51,858 nucleotides of DNA, from assembly GCF_008973825.1 (NCBI RefSeq), contig NZ_WCHR01000043.1:1-51858 (forward strand), written 5' to 3'. Position 1 is the stretch's first letter. Each line of letters starts with the position of its first letter. This document shows positions 16,107-25,788 of the stretch, piece after piece. The notes below the pieces were generated by a model. That model made no database searches, was not told the DNA's origin, and saw only the letters and a program-made list of their open reading frames with translations. Source of the DNA: Gemmobacter serpentinus (GTDB lineage: Bacteria > Pseudomonadota > Alphaproteobacteria > Rhodobacterales > Rhodobacteraceae). A program made the position numbers and the translations under genes.

Positions 16107-17561
16107 ATGCCCGCGCTGATGATCCAGGGCTGCGGCTCGAATGTGGGGAAATCCCTGCTGGTGGCGGGGCTATGCCGGGCGGCGCGCCGGCGGGGGCTGC
16201 GCGTTGCGCCGTTCAAGCCGCAGAACATGTCGAACAATGCCGCCGTCACGGCGGATGGGGGCGAGATCGGCCGCGCGCAGGCCTTGCAGGCATTGGCCTG
16301 CGGGCTGGAGCCGGTGACGGATATGAACCCGGTGCTGCTGAAGCCCGAATCCGAGACCGGCGCGCAGGTGATCGTGCAGGGCAGGCGGCTGACCACAGTG
16401 GCGGCGGGCAGCTATGGCGCGCTGAAGGGACAGTTGCTGGCCGCCGTGCTGGACAGTTTCCACCGTCTGCGCGCGGCGTATGATCTGGTGATCGTCGAAG
16501 GTGCTGGCAGCCCGGCAGAGGTCAATCTGCGCCCGCGCGACATTGCCAATATGGGCTTTGCCCGGGCGGCGGATGTGCCGGTGGTGCTGGCAGGCGATAT
16601 CGACCGGGGCGGGGTGATCGCGCAGATCATCGGCACGCAGGCGGTGCTGGATGCCGATGATGCCGCGATGGTGCGGGGGTTCCTCATCAACAAGTTTCGC
16701 GGCGACCCGCGACTGTTCGATGATGGCTACCGCCTGATTGCAGATCGCACCGGCTGGCCCGGCTTTGGCGTGCTGCCATGGTTTGTCGAGGCGCATCTTC
16801 TGCCGGCCGAGGATGCGCTGGATCTGGCCTCGGGCGGCAACCGGGATGGTGTGACCATTGCCTGCCTTGCCTTCCCCCGCATCGCGAATTTCGACGATCT
16901 CGACCCGCTGAAAGCCGAGCCGGGGGTGAATCTGGTCATGGTGCTGCCGGGCCAGCCGATCCCGGCCGGGGCGCGGCTGGTGATCCTGCCGGGATCGAAA
17001 TCGACGCGCGGCGATCTGGAGGCCCTGCGGCGCGAGGGGTGGGATATTGACCTTGCCGCGCATATCCGGCGCGGCGGGCATGTGCTTGGCATTTGCGGCG
17101 GCTATCAGATGCTGGGGGCCAGCATTGATGATCCGCAGGGTATTGAGGGTGCGCCGGGCCTTGTGCCGGGCCTGGGGCTGCTGGATGTGGCGACCGTGAT
17201 GACGCCCGATAAACGTCTGGCCCGGGTACAGGCGCGCCACGCGGCGACCGGCCTCGATGTTGCGGGCTATGAGATCCATATCGGCCGCACCACCGGCCCC
17301 GATTGCGCGCAGCCCTTCGCCCATATCGCAGGCCGGGCCGAGGGCGCGACGATGCGCACGCCGCAGGGCGGGCGGATCAGCGGCAGCTATTTGCACGGGC
17401 TGTTTTCGGCCGATGATTTCCGCGCGGCCTTTTTGGCCGATCTGGGCATCCGCGCCGGGGGGCTGAACCATTCCGCACAGGTCGAGGCGGTGTTGGACCG
17501 TCTGGCCGATCACCTTGAGACGCATCTGGATGTGCCGGGGGTGCTGGCGCTTGCGCGCTGA
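16107..17561 (+). CDS. cobQ: Cobyric acid synthase
   Basis: Glutamine-dependent amidation of the b, d, e and g side chains of adenosylcobyrinic acid a,c-diamide, giving adenosylcobyric acid. The 484-residue protein starts [18 protein letters not shown], a P-loop, followed by the highly conserved [12 protein letters not shown]. The C-terminal class I amidotransferase has its nucleophile at Cys330 in [11 protein letters not shown] and a conserved [10 protein letters not shown] near the end. It is the last cob gene on the plus strand, 87 nt after the channel gene. Length and active-site residues are normal. Confidence 0.96.
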   Translation: MPALMIQGCGSNVGKSLLVAGLCRAARRRGLRVAPFKPQNMSNNAAVTADGGEIGRAQALQALACGLEPVTDMNPVLLKPESETGAQVIVQGRRLTTVAAGSYGALKGQLLAAVLDSFHRLRAAYDLVIVEGAGSPAEVNLRPRDIANMGFARAADVPVVLAGDIDRGGVIAQIIGTQAVLDADDAAMVRGFLINKFRGDPRLFDDGYRLIADRTGWPGFGVLPWFVEAHLLPAEDALDLASGGNRDGVTIACLAFPRIANFDDLDPLKAEPGVNLVMVLPGQPIPAGARLVILPGSKSTRGDLEALRREGWDIDLAAHIRRGGHVLGICGGYQMLGASIDDPQGIEGAPGLVPGLGLLDVATVMTPDKRLARVQARHAATGLDVAGYEIHIGRTTGPDCAQPFAHIAGRAEGATMRTPQGGRISGSYLHGLFSADDFRAAFLADLGIRAGGLNHSAQVEAVLDRLADHLETHLDVPGVLALAR

Positions 17562-17744
17562 CAGGCCGATCCTGAACCTGCACGCTTGGCCACTGGCCTG
17601 CGGATTTCTCTGGCGCGCACCACGAGGACCGACCTGCATCCCGCGCCTTGTGCATGAGCGTCTTTGGCGCGCGAACACCATGCGGTGACTTGCAGTTTCC
17701 GCCCCCGGCGTTAGCCTTCGCCAGCAATGAAGGAGCCGCCCCCA

Positions 17745-20321
17745 ATGTCCGCTGCCATACCCTCCGGTGCCGCGCCGCAAGTGATCCATCTGGCCGATTA
17801 CCAGCCCTGGCCCTGCCTGCTGGACCGGGTGGAACTGACCTTCCGCCTTGCCCCCAAAGCCACTCGCGTGCTTGCGCGGCTGCACCTGCGGCCCAATCCG
17901 GCGGCCAATCCGGGGCAGGATTTGCGCCTTGATGGCGAGGGGCTGCGGCTGATCGCGTTGTCGCTGGATGGCCGGGCCTTGGATATCACCCCTGACGCGC
18001 ATGGCCTGACGCTGCCCGCTGCCCTGTTGCCCAACCGGCCCTTCACGCTGGAAACCGAGGTCGAGATCGTGCCGGAAGGCAATACCGCGCTTGAGGGGCT
18101 TTACATGTCGAACGGCATGTATTGCACCCAATGCGAGGCAGAAGGGTTCCGCAAGATCACCTTCTATCCCGACCGCCCCGATGTGATGGCGCGCTTTCAT
18201 GTGCGGATCGAGGGCGATCTGCCGGTGCTTTTGTCCAACGGCAATCCAGTGGGGCAAGGCCCGGGCTGGGCGGAATGGGATGACCCATGGCCGAAACCGG
18301 CCTATCTCTTTGCCCTTGTCGCGGGCGATCTGCGCGCGCATCGGGATGCGTTCACCACGGCATCGGGGCGCCCCGTCGCGCTGAATATCTGGGTGCGCCC
18401 GGGCGATGAGGATCGCTGCGCCTGGGGCATGGAAAGCCTGAAACGGTCGATGCTCTGGGACGAGCAGGTCTATGGCCGCGAATATGATCTGGATGTGTTC
18501 AACATCGTGGCGGTTGACGATTTCAACATGGGCGCGATGGAAAACAAGGGGCTGAACATCTTCAACTCCAAATGCGTGCTGGCCACGCCAGAGACGATGA
18601 CGGATGACGAGTTTGCCCGCATCGAATCCATTGTGGCGCATGAATATTTCCACAACTGGACCGGCAACCGCATCACCTGCCGTGACTGGTTCCAGCTTTG
18701 CCTGAAGGAAGGCCTGACCGTCTTTCGCGATCAGCAATTCTCCGGCGATCTGCGCGGTGAGGCTGTGAAGCGGATCGAGGATGTGTTGATGCTGCGCGCC
18801 CGCCAGTTCCGCGAGGATCAGGGGCCGCTGGCCCATGCCGTGCGCCCCGACAGCTTTGTCGAGATCAACAATTTCTACACCGCCACCATCTATGAAAAGG
18901 GGGCGGAGGTGATCCGAATGCTGCGCCTTCTGGTGGGGGATGCGGATTACGCCAAGGCGCTGGATCTGTATTTCAACCGCCATGACGGGCAGGCCGCAAC
19001 GATCGAGGATTGGTTGAAGGTGTTCGAGGATGCCACGGGCCGCGATCTGAGCCAGTTCAGCCGCTGGTATTTCGAGGCGGGCACGCCGCGTGTCACGGTC
19101 AGTGAGGATTGGGCGGAAGGGACCTATACGCTGACGCTTTCGCAGGACAATCCAGCCACACCCGGGCAGCCGGACAAGGGGGCCAAGCTGATCCCGGTGG
19201 CGGTGGGCCTTTTGAACCCCAATGGCGACGAGGTGGTGCCGACCACGGTGCTGGAACTGTCACAACCCGTGCAAAGCTTCCGGTTTGAAGGTCTGGCCGC
19301 GCGGCCAGTCGCTTCCATCCTGCGCGGGTTTTCGGCGCCGGTGGTGCTGGACCACCCACTGGATCGCACGGGCCGGGCGTTGCTGCTGGCGCATGACACC
19401 GATCCCTTCAACCGGTGGGAGGCCGCGCGCAGCCTTGCCAAACAGGTTCTGGCCGAGATGGTCACCACAGGCGCAGGTGTCAGCGCCGACTGGCTGTCGG
19501 GGATTGCCGCGCTCGCGCAGGATGCGGGGCTGGACCCGGCCTATTGCGCGCTGGCGCTGCGCCTGCCATCCGAGGATGATATGGCGGCGACCCTGGCCGC
19601 CGCTGGCCATGTGCCCGACCCGGCGGCCATCCATGCCGCGCGGCGGCGCATGGGGCAGGCCCTGGCAGAAACCCTTGACCCGGTTCTGCCCAAGCTGCGG
19701 GCGGAGATGGCGACGCCCGGGCCCTTCAGTGCCGAGGCCGGACCTGCCGGGCGGCGTGCGCTGGCCAATGCCTGCCTTGCCCTGCTGACCCGGCTGGATG
19801 GCGGGGCTGCGGCGCAGGCGGGTTTCAAGGCGGCAGGGAATATGACTGACCGGCTTGCCGCCCTTGTGGCGCTGCTCGAAAATGGCCATGGCGCGGCGGA
19901 ACTGGCCGATTTCGAGGCCGAATGGCACGAAGATCGGTTGGTCATGGATAAATGGTTCTCGGTTCAGGTGGCTTATGCCGCGCCTGAGGCGCTGGTTGCC
20001 ACCGTCAACCGCCTGACCGCGCGGCCCGATTTCACCATGGAGAACCCAAACCGCTTCCGCGCGGTGATGGGGGCGCTGTCGGCCCATCACGCGGGATTCC
20101 ATCACGCGGATGGTGCGGGTTACGCGCTGCTGGCCGATTGGCTGATCCGGCTGGATGGAAAGAACCCGCAAACGGCGGCGCGCATGTCAACCGCGTTCGA
20201 GACCTGGCGACGCTATGATCCGGCGCGTCAGGCCCTGATCCGCGCGCAGCTTGCGCGCATCGCTGCAAGCCCCCGCCTCAGCCGCGATCTGGGCGAAATG
20301 GTGGGACGTATGCTGGGGTAG
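17745..20321 (+). CDS. pepN: Aminopeptidase N
   Basis: M1-family zinc metallopeptidase that removes N-terminal residues from peptides in the cytoplasm. The 858-residue protein has the exopeptidase motif GAMEN at 263-267 and the zinc site HEYFHNW beginning at His299, with the downstream glutamate in LKEGLTVFRDQQF. This matches the E. coli PepN type in length and order, with the long helical C-terminal domain present. The ATG at 17745 is chosen because AAGGAG lies about 10 nt before it; a start 6 codons earlier is in frame but has no ribosome site. It follows cobQ by 183 nt of gene-free DNA. Confidence 0.95.
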   Translation: MSAAIPSGAAPQVIHLADYQPWPCLLDRVELTFRLAPKATRVLARLHLRPNPAANPGQDLRLDGEGLRLIALSLDGRALDITPDAHGLTLPAALLPNRPFTLETEVEIVPEGNTALEGLYMSNGMYCTQCEAEGFRKITFYPDRPDVMARFHVRIEGDLPVLLSNGNPVGQGPGWAEWDDPWPKPAYLFALVAGDLRAHRDAFTTASGRPVALNIWVRPGDEDRCAWGMESLKRSMLWDEQVYGREYDLDVFNIVAVDDFNMGAMENKGLNIFNSKCVLATPETMTDDEFARIESIVAHEYFHNWTGNRITCRDWFQLCLKEGLTVFRDQQFSGDLRGEAVKRIEDVLMLRARQFREDQGPLAHAVRPDSFVEINNFYTATIYEKGAEVIRMLRLLVGDADYAKALDLYFNRHDGQAATIEDWLKVFEDATGRDLSQFSRWYFEAGTPRVTVSEDWAEGTYTLTLSQDNPATPGQPDKGAKLIPVAVGLLNPNGDEVVPTTVLELSQPVQSFRFEGLAARPVASILRGFSAPVVLDHPLDRTGRALLLAHDTDPFNRWEAARSLAKQVLAEMVTTGAGVSADWLSGIAALAQDAGLDPAYCALALRLPSEDDMAATLAAAGHVPDPAAIHAARRRMGQALAETLDPVLPKLRAEMATPGPFSAEAGPAGRRALANACLALLTRLDGGAAAQAGFKAAGNMTDRLAALVALLENGHGAAELADFEAEWHEDRLVMDKWFSVQVAYAAPEALVATVNRLTARPDFTMENPNRFRAVMGALSAHHAGFHHADGAGYALLADWLIRLDGKNPQTAARMSTAFETWRRYDPARQALIRAQLARIAASPRLSRDLGEMVGRMLG

Positions 20322-20621
20322 GGCCGGGCAGGGGGGTCGCGCCACACACCACATGAGCCTGCGATTCAATTGCCCAGCGGGGCGCGCAGAATGCGCGGGT
20401 CCCGCGATGCGGCGATCTGAGAAAGGGGAATGAAGCGGAGGGTAACCCAGTCGTCCATTCTCAAATATCCCGGGGAAGGGCCGCAGGTCCGCGGGGGCAG
20501 GCAGCCCCCTTTGCACGGCTTTGGCCCTGTGCGTTGCGTTTCGGCATTGATTGGCCGCCTGCGGGTTGACCGGCCCTTGCGGTTCATGCGAGCCATATTC
20601 CGCAAATTTGGGGGATATGTG
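20322..20621. other. Intergenic region with terminator-like hairpin
   Basis: No supported gene. A frame opening at 20430 runs into the next gene, but its first 64 codons look non-coding. At 20493-20509 a GGGGGC / GCCCCC stem with a 5-nt loop is followed by TTT, a plausible terminator for pepN. Just upstream sits the CAAATATCCCGGGGAA motif (about 20462-20477), which I associate with intergenic repeats in Rhodobacterales. Confidence 0.4.
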
Positions 20622-21149
20622 ATGCCATTTTTTCTGGCGCTTCTGGCAGTTGCGGGCGGGGTGGTGTTCTGGATGTTGCGGGCGCGCAATGCTGCCCATG
20701 CCGCGCGCGATCTGGCCGATATGGCTGGCGACGTGATGGCCGCCGCACGGCGCTTCGGCTTTCGCAGGCGCCATGACGAGCATCCGGTGGACAGTCTGCA
20801 GGAACCCGATGTGGCAATTGCCGGCCTTGGCATGGCCTTCATGGAACTGGGCGGGTTGCCGTCGCGCGAACAGCACGAGGCGTTGCTGGTCAGCCTGCAA
20901 CATCACCTGAACCACGATTTCGCCAAGGCGCAGGAGGCACAGCTTCTGGGCCGCTGGCTGGTCAGCGAATGCGGCGGGGCGCAGCCGGGCTTCACGCGGC
21001 TGGCGAAACGGCTGTCAAAGCTGGGCGGGGCGCAGGTCTTCGATCCCTGCATGGCGGTGCTGCGCGATGTCGCGGCACAGGGGGGCGAGTTGTCCTTGCA
21101 GCAGAAAGAGGCGCTGGAGGAACTGAGCCGCGCCTTCCGGCTGCGCTGA
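20622..21149 (+). CDS. Conserved membrane-anchored protein, possibly TerB-like
   Basis: 175-residue protein that starts MPFFLALLAVAGGVVFWML, one N-terminal membrane helix, followed by a basic linker and a helical cytoplasmic domain from about residue 55. The domain has evenly spaced helices (FMELGG..., LLVSLQHHLNHDF, LSLQQKEALEELSRAF), reminiscent of the TerB-type helical fold. I cannot confirm that family and give no function. The ATG at 20622 is preceded by GGGGGA and fits the membrane segment at the very start; the open upstream extension is rejected. It appears monocistronic. Confidence 0.6.
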   Translation: MPFFLALLAVAGGVVFWMLRARNAAHAARDLADMAGDVMAAARRFGFRRRHDEHPVDSLQEPDVAIAGLGMAFMELGGLPSREQHEALLVSLQHHLNHDFAKAQEAQLLGRWLVSECGGAQPGFTRLAKRLSKLGGAQVFDPCMAVLRDVAAQGGELSLQQKEALEELSRAFRLR

Positions 21150-21236
21150 CCACGAGGACGCAACACGAAGCCACGGCGCACAAAGGCGCCGTGGCGCATT
21201 CCGCGTGCCTGCGGCGGCCCCTTGTATTCTCGTGGT
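21149..21236. repeat. Palindromic intergenic element
   Basis: Nested inverted repeats: outer arms ACCACGAG (21149-21156) and CTCGTGGT (21229-21236), inner perfect 10-bp stem GCCACGGCGC / GCGCCGTGGC (21170-21179, 21186-21195) with loop ACAAAG. It lies between the plus-strand membrane-protein gene and the convergent lytic transglycosylase gene and may act as a bidirectional terminator. There is no U-tract, and the double-palindrome form also suits a REP-type element. Confidence 0.55.
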
Positions 21237-21386
21237 GACATGTATGACTGCGGTTCATCCTCGCGCTAAACGGCTGGAATATCGCAATTGGCAAGGAATG
21301 CCGGGGTTGGGGCAGACGAAAACCTGCCTGGGTGGCGCGGCGTGCTTGGGCCTTGGCCCTGCCGCGATCGCTCCACCATACCTGCC

Positions 21387-22001
21387 TTATTGGCAATAGC
21401 TTTGCTGGCTGACCCATGCGCGCATCTCGGCGCGTTTGTCGGATTTGCGGAAGGGCATCCAGTCACGGCCGATGCCCTGATTGCCGCCCCCCACGGCCAC
21501 GCCGTCACGCTCCACATGGTGGGCCACCATCTCCACCGCGCAGGCCAGATTGGCAGAGCCATCCTTCAGTGCGGCGGAAGAGGTCGCGTCGCAGCCGTAA
21601 TTCGCAGCCGAACGGGGCGAGATCTGCATCAGGCCGATATAGCGCCCGCCGCCGCCCGCCGCTTTCGGATTATAGCTGCTTTCATATTTGCCCACCGCCG
21701 AGATCAGCCCGGCCCAGAAGGCGCGGCGCTCCATCAGCGTGGCGGTCTCGTAGCCCGGGCACCAGGTCTTGATATCCGCCGGAACCCGGGTGGCCAGGGC
21801 ATCATCTTCCTGCGCCACGGCCATCAAGGTATTGGCGGTCCATTCGGTCGCCTGCGGGTGGCTGTCCCAACGCATGGGGGGCGGGGTCGTCACATCGGTG
21901 GCCAGCTTGGATGCGGCAGGCACACAAGCCCCCAGCACCAGCATCGCGGCTGCGATCATCATTCCCGTCCGTGCCCGGACCCACCCGCTCTTGCCCTGCA
22001 T
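21387..22001 (-). CDS. Lipoprotein lytic transglycosylase (SLT domain)
   Basis: Predicted peptidoglycan-cleaving lytic transglycosylase, outer-membrane or periplasmic lipoprotein. The 204-residue protein has a short signal peptide with lipobox LGAC (Cys26) when started at 22001; an internal MM start at 21962 would also give a good lipoprotein signal. The SLT signature is present: catalytic Glu107 in GKYESSYNP, then GLMQISP. Paired cysteines near the end (GCDAT, LACAVEM) are typical of this small subgroup. Upstream open codons on this strand run antisense through gatB and are not coding. It is divergent from gatB. Confidence 0.85.
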   Translation of the reverse strand: MQGKSGWVRARTGMMIAAAMLVLGACVPAASKLATDVTTPPPMRWDSHPQATEWTANTLMAVAQEDDALATRVPADIKTWCPGYETATLMERRAFWAGLISAVGKYESSYNPKAAGGGGRYIGLMQISPRSAANYGCDATSSAALKDGSANLACAVEMVAHHVERDGVAVGGGNQGIGRDWMPFRKSDKRAEMRAWVSQQSYCQ

Positions 22002-22172
22002 CCCTGCATCCGTCGTGGCGACACGCCCGATTTGCGCGCCGGACGGGGTTTTGCGCCTCCTTGGGGCGGTCTGGCAAGTTTTGCGTGGTCTTATGCGCGA
22101 AAATCCGCCCGCCCTGCCTTGCCCGGCGCAGGCCCGGTGCCTATGAAGGGGCAAGACTTCGAGGGGTATCCG

Positions 22173-23684
22173 ATGCTTGATCTGACCTATGAAACGCCGA
22201 AACCGAAGGTGATCGCGGGCGCGAAACACGACTGGGAACTGGTGATCGGGATGGAGATCCACGCGCAGGTTTCCTCCAATGCCAAGCTGTTTTCGGGCGC
22301 ATCGACCCAGGTCGGCGCGGAGCCCAACAGCAATGTCAGCTTCGTCGATTGCGCGATGCCGGGGATGCTGCCGGTCATCAATGAATATTGCGTGGAACAG
22401 GCCGTGCGTTCGGGCCTTGGCCTGAAGGCCGTGATCAATCTGCGCTCGGCCTTTGACCGCAAGAATTACTTCTATCCCGATCTGCCGCAGGGCTATCAGA
22501 TCAGCCAGCTTTATCACCCCATCGTGGGCGAGGGCGAGGTTCTGGTGGAACTGGCTCCGGGCATCGCGCGGCTGGTGCGGATCGAGCGGATCCATCTGGA
22601 ACAGGACGCGGGCAAGTCGATCCATGACATGGACCCGAACATGTCTTTCGTCGATTTCAACCGCACGGGCGTAGCCCTGATGGAGATCGTCTCGCGCCCC
22701 GATATCCGTGGCCCGGAAGAGGCCGCTGCCTATGTCTCCAAGCTGCGCCAGATCCTGCGCTATCTGGGAACCTGCGACGGCAATATGCAGAACGGCAATC
22801 TGCGCGCCGATGTGAACGTGTCGGTCTGCCGCCCCGGCCAATACGAGAAGTATCAGGAAACGCAGGATTTTTCGCATCTGGGCACGCGTTGCGAGATCAA
22901 GAACATGAACTCGCTCCGCTTCATTCAGGCGGCAATCGACTATGAGGCGCGGCGCCAGATCGCCATTCTGGAAGATGGCGGCTCGGTCGTGCAGGAGACC
23001 CGGCTTTATGACCCGGACAAGGGCGAGACCCGTTCGATGCGCTCCAAGGAAGAGGCGCATGACTACCGCTATTTCCCTTGCCCGGATCTGCTGCCGCTGG
23101 AAATCGACCAGGCCTGGGTCGATGATATCGCGGCCCGTATGCCGGAACTGCCCGACGCCAAGAAGGCGCGCTTCATGGCCGATTTTGGCCTGACCGATTA
23201 CGACGCCAATGTGCTGACCGCCGAGCTGGACAGTGCGGCATTCTTCGAGGCCGTGGCGCAGGGCCGTGACGGCAAATCGGCGGCGAACTGGGTCATCAAC
23301 GAGCTGTTTGGTCGCCTGAACAAAGAGGGCAAGGCCATTGCCGAGAGCCCGGTTTCGGCCGCGCAATTGGGCGGGATGCTGGACCTCTTGGGCAAGGGCG
23401 AGATCACCTCGAAAATGGCGAAAGACCTGTTCGAGATCCTCTGGACCGAAGGCGGCGATCCGGCCGAGATTGCGGCTTCGCGCGGCATGAAGGCGGTGAC
23501 CGATACTGGCGCCATCGAGAAGGCGCTGGATGATCTGATTGCGGCCAATCCGGCGCAGGTCGAAAAGGCCAAGGTCAATGCGAAACTTGCGGGCTGGTTC
23601 ACCGGCCAGGTGCTGAAGGCCACGGGCGGCAAGGCCGATCCGGCGGTGGTGAATGCGATGGTGGCGCAAAAGCTGGGGCTGTAG
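22173..23684 (+). CDS. gatB: Aspartyl/glutamyl-tRNA amidotransferase subunit B
   Basis: Subunit B of GatCAB, which converts Glu-tRNA(Gln) and Asp-tRNA(Asn) to the amidated forms; it is the ATP-dependent kinase and tRNA-binding subunit. The 503-residue protein has the family blocks [10 protein letters not shown] near residue 25 and [19 protein letters not shown] around 165, with the GatB/Yqey helical domain at the C-terminus. The ATG at 22173 is preceded by GAGGGG. gatA and gatC are not in the window, as in many alphaproteobacteria. A strong bidirectional terminator follows. Confidence 0.95.
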   Translation: MLDLTYETPKPKVIAGAKHDWELVIGMEIHAQVSSNAKLFSGASTQVGAEPNSNVSFVDCAMPGMLPVINEYCVEQAVRSGLGLKAVINLRSAFDRKNYFYPDLPQGYQISQLYHPIVGEGEVLVELAPGIARLVRIERIHLEQDAGKSIHDMDPNMSFVDFNRTGVALMEIVSRPDIRGPEEAAAYVSKLRQILRYLGTCDGNMQNGNLRADVNVSVCRPGQYEKYQETQDFSHLGTRCEIKNMNSLRFIQAAIDYEARRQIAILEDGGSVVQETRLYDPDKGETRSMRSKEEAHDYRYFPCPDLLPLEIDQAWVDDIAARMPELPDAKKARFMADFGLTDYDANVLTAELDSAAFFEAVAQGRDGKSAANWVINELFGRLNKEGKAIAESPVSAAQLGGMLDLLGKGEITSKMAKDLFEILWTEGGDPAEIAASRGMKAVTDTGAIEKALDDLIAANPAQVEKAKVNAKLAGWFTGQVLKATGGKADPAVVNAMVAQKLGL

Positions 23685-23715
23685 GCCCCCGCTGATTCGT
23701 CAGCAAGGACACGCA

Positions 23716-23741
23716 AAAGGGGCACCCGCGGGTGCCCCTTT
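23716..23741. terminator. Bidirectional terminator gatB / dctA
   Basis: A perfect 26-bp palindrome, AAAGGGGCACCC then GCGGGTGCCCCTTT, flanked by A- and T-rich bases, lies between the convergent gatB and dctA stop codons. It serves both directions. Confidence 0.9.
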
Positions 23742-23761
23742 CCTTTTGGCTGTGGCGCGGA

Positions 23762-25117
23762 TCAGTCCGCTGCGACCACATTGTCGGCAAAGGCCGGCGG
23801 CAGGTCGAGCGCCTGCGGCTCGGCTGCCGGGCGGGGATTGCCCTCCAGGGCCGCGTTCAGCGCGTCCCGGTCCAGCTCACCTTCCCAGCGGGCAACGACA
23901 AGGGTCGCCACTGCATTGCCGATGAAGTTGGTCAGCGCCCGGACTTCCGACATGAAGCGGTCGACGCCAAGGATAAGTGCCATCCCGGCCACCGGCACGG
24001 TCGGCACGACAGAAAGGGTGGCGGCCAGTGTGATGAAGCCCGCGCCGGTAATGCCTGCGGCCCCTTTGGAGGATAGCATGGCAACCGCCAGCAACAGGAT
24101 TTCCTGGCCCAGCGTCAGGTCGGTATTGGTGGCCTGCGCGATGAACAGCGCGGCCATGGTCATGTAGATATTGGTGCCGTCAAGGTTAAAGCTGTAGCCC
24201 GTCGGCACCACCAGCCCCACGACCGAGCGCGAGGCCCCGGCGCGTTCCATTTTCTCGATCAGCGAGGGCAGGGCCGCTTCCGAAGAAGAGGTGCCCAGAA
24301 CCAGCAGCAGCTCTTCTTTCAGATAGCGGATCAGCTTGAAGATCGAGAAGCCGTTATATTTGGCGACCGCACCCAGCACGATGGTCACGAAGAGGAAGGC
24401 GGTCAGATAGAAGCAGGCGACGAGGAAGGCGAGGTTCACCACCGAGGCTATGCCGTATTTGCCGATGGTGAAGGCCATCGCGCCAAAGGCACCGATGGGG
24501 GCGAATTTCATCAGCATCGCCACCAGCTTGAAGATCGGGAAGGTCAGGGTCTGCATGAAATTGTAGACCGGCTTGCCAAGATCGCCGACCAGCGCCAGCG
24601 ACAGGCCGAACATCACCGAGATGAACAGCACTTGCAGGATATTGCCTTCGGCAAAGGCACCCACGAGGGTCGTCGGAATGATTTCCATCAGGAAGCCCAC
24701 GATGGTGCTGTCATGCGCCTGATCGGCATATTTGGCGACCGCTGCCGCATCCAGCGTGGCCGGGTCAATGTTCATGCCCGCGCCCGGCTGCACCAGATTG
24801 GCGACGATCAGCCCCACGACCAGCGCAAGGGTCGAGAAGGTCAGGAAATAGATCATGGCCTTGCCCGCGACACGGCCTACTTTCTTCATGTCGCTCATCC
24901 CGGCGATGCCTGTCGAGACGGTCAGGAAGATCACCGGGGCGATGATCATCTTCACCAGTTTCACGAAAGCGTCGCCAAGCGGTTTCAGGCTGGCACCGAG
25001 ATCGGGCCAGAAATGGCCCAGCAGAATGCCCAGCGTGATGGCGATCAATACCTGGACATAAAGTTGCGCGTATAGCGGTGTGCGGCCCTGCGGGGCCTGT
25101 GACGGGGTCACGATCAT
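23762..25117 (-). CDS. dctA: C4-dicarboxylate transporter
   Basis: Inner-membrane dicarboxylate/amino acid:cation symporter that takes up succinate, fumarate and malate with protons or sodium. The 451-residue protein shows the glutamate-transporter fold: [17 protein letters not shown] in the third helix region, the re-entrant loop serine motif [10 protein letters not shown], and the substrate-binding [12 protein letters not shown]. The length is normal for DctA. No dctBD regulator genes are adjacent. A candidate sigma-54-like promoter lies about 90 nt upstream. Confidence 0.93.
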   Translation of the reverse strand: MIVTPSQAPQGRTPLYAQLYVQVLIAITLGILLGHFWPDLGASLKPLGDAFVKLVKMIIAPVIFLTVSTGIAGMSDMKKVGRVAGKAMIYFLTFSTLALVVGLIVANLVQPGAGMNIDPATLDAAAVAKYADQAHDSTIVGFLMEIIPTTLVGAFAEGNILQVLFISVMFGLSLALVGDLGKPVYNFMQTLTFPIFKLVAMLMKFAPIGAFGAMAFTIGKYGIASVVNLAFLVACFYLTAFLFVTIVLGAVAKYNGFSIFKLIRYLKEELLLVLGTSSSEAALPSLIEKMERAGASRSVVGLVVPTGYSFNLDGTNIYMTMAALFIAQATNTDLTLGQEILLLAVAMLSSKGAAGITGAGFITLAATLSVVPTVPVAGMALILGVDRFMSEVRALTNFIGNAVATLVVARWEGELDRDALNAALEGNPRPAAEPQALDLPPAFADNVVAAD

Positions 25118-25207
25118 GGGGTATCCTCCCTGGATGCCTCTGGCCCGCCTGTCGCGGGATGGGCATCGCTACCGCGCGGCTGCGCCTCACGGATAGTTGT
25201 GGATTTC

Positions 25208-25223
25208 CGCAAGCAGGGAACCG
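25208..25223 (-). promoter_or_regulatory. Candidate sigma-54-type promoter of dctA
   Basis: On the minus strand CGGTTCCCTGCTTGCG has GG and GC separated by exactly 10 nt and a TTGC at the -12 position. The -24 half is poor. dctA is sigma-54 dependent in rhizobia, so the site is worth noting, but the match alone is weak. Confidence 0.22.
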
Positions 25224-25354
25224 CCGCAGGCGGGTCCTGCCCCGGATCGGCAGTTGCGCGAGGCCCCGGGGCTTTCTATCAAGGCAGCGGACCCCGGCCA
25301 TTCGGGGCGTTACAGAACTGGCACCGGCTGCGTTGGCCGGGCGCGGAGAGCGTG

Positions 25355-25783
25355 ATGCAACAATTTGAATTCAAAGTGGTTCCTGCCCCCCGCAAGGGCG
25401 AGAAGGCGCGTGGATTGAAGACCACGGCGGATCGTTTCGCCTTCACGCTGTCGGCGGTGATGAATGATCTGGCGCGCGAGGGCTGGGAATATCTGCGGGC
25501 CGATACGCTGCCCTGCGAAGAACGCTCTGGCCTGACCAGCAAGACCACGACCTATCAGACCATGTTGGTCTTCCGCCGCCCCGTTGTGGCGCAGGCGGCC
25601 TTGCCCGCCCCGCAGGTCAGCGAATCTGTGGCCCCTGCGGTTGCCGGCATAGCCCCAATCCGTGTGGCCGAGGAACAGCCCGCCACGGCCCGCAAGCTGG
25701 GCAGCGCGCTGGCCGAAGAGGGGCGCGCGCCAACCCTTGGTGCCGCGGCGCTTGGTGCGGCTGCGACCGAAGAGCGCGGCTGA
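25355..25783 (+). CDS. DUF4177-type protein
   Basis: 142-residue cytoplasmic protein of unknown function. The first 75 residues (QQFEFKVVPAPRKG..., LAREGWEYLRADTLP, TTTYQTMLVFRR) match the small DUF4177 domain, which combines a beta-rich core with a tryptophan-containing GWEYL turn. The remaining 65 residues are alanine/proline-rich and probably disordered. The ATG at 25355 is preceded by GGAGAG. It is divergent from dctA with a 237-nt gap and ends 5 nt from the convergent HisC-like gene. Confidence 0.75.
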   Translation: MQQFEFKVVPAPRKGEKARGLKTTADRFAFTLSAVMNDLAREGWEYLRADTLPCEERSGLTSKTTTYQTMLVFRRPVVAQAALPAPQVSESVAPAVAGIAPIRVAEEQPATARKLGSALAEEGRAPTLGAAALGAAATEERG

Positions 25784-25788
25784 CCCCT

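Noticed and set aside
16170-18983. 937-codon minus-strand frame opposite cobQ and pepN
   Set aside because: It is the antisense shadow of two strongly conserved genes and has low-complexity composition.
20430-20621. 64-codon N-terminal extension of the membrane-anchored protein
   Set aside because: It contains the terminator-like hairpin and a probable intergenic repeat, and the membrane helix and ribosome site fit the ATG at 20622.
22002-23669. Upstream in-frame extension of the lytic transglycosylase through gatB
   Set aside because: It is antisense to gatB. The lipoprotein signal at 22001/21962 marks the true start.
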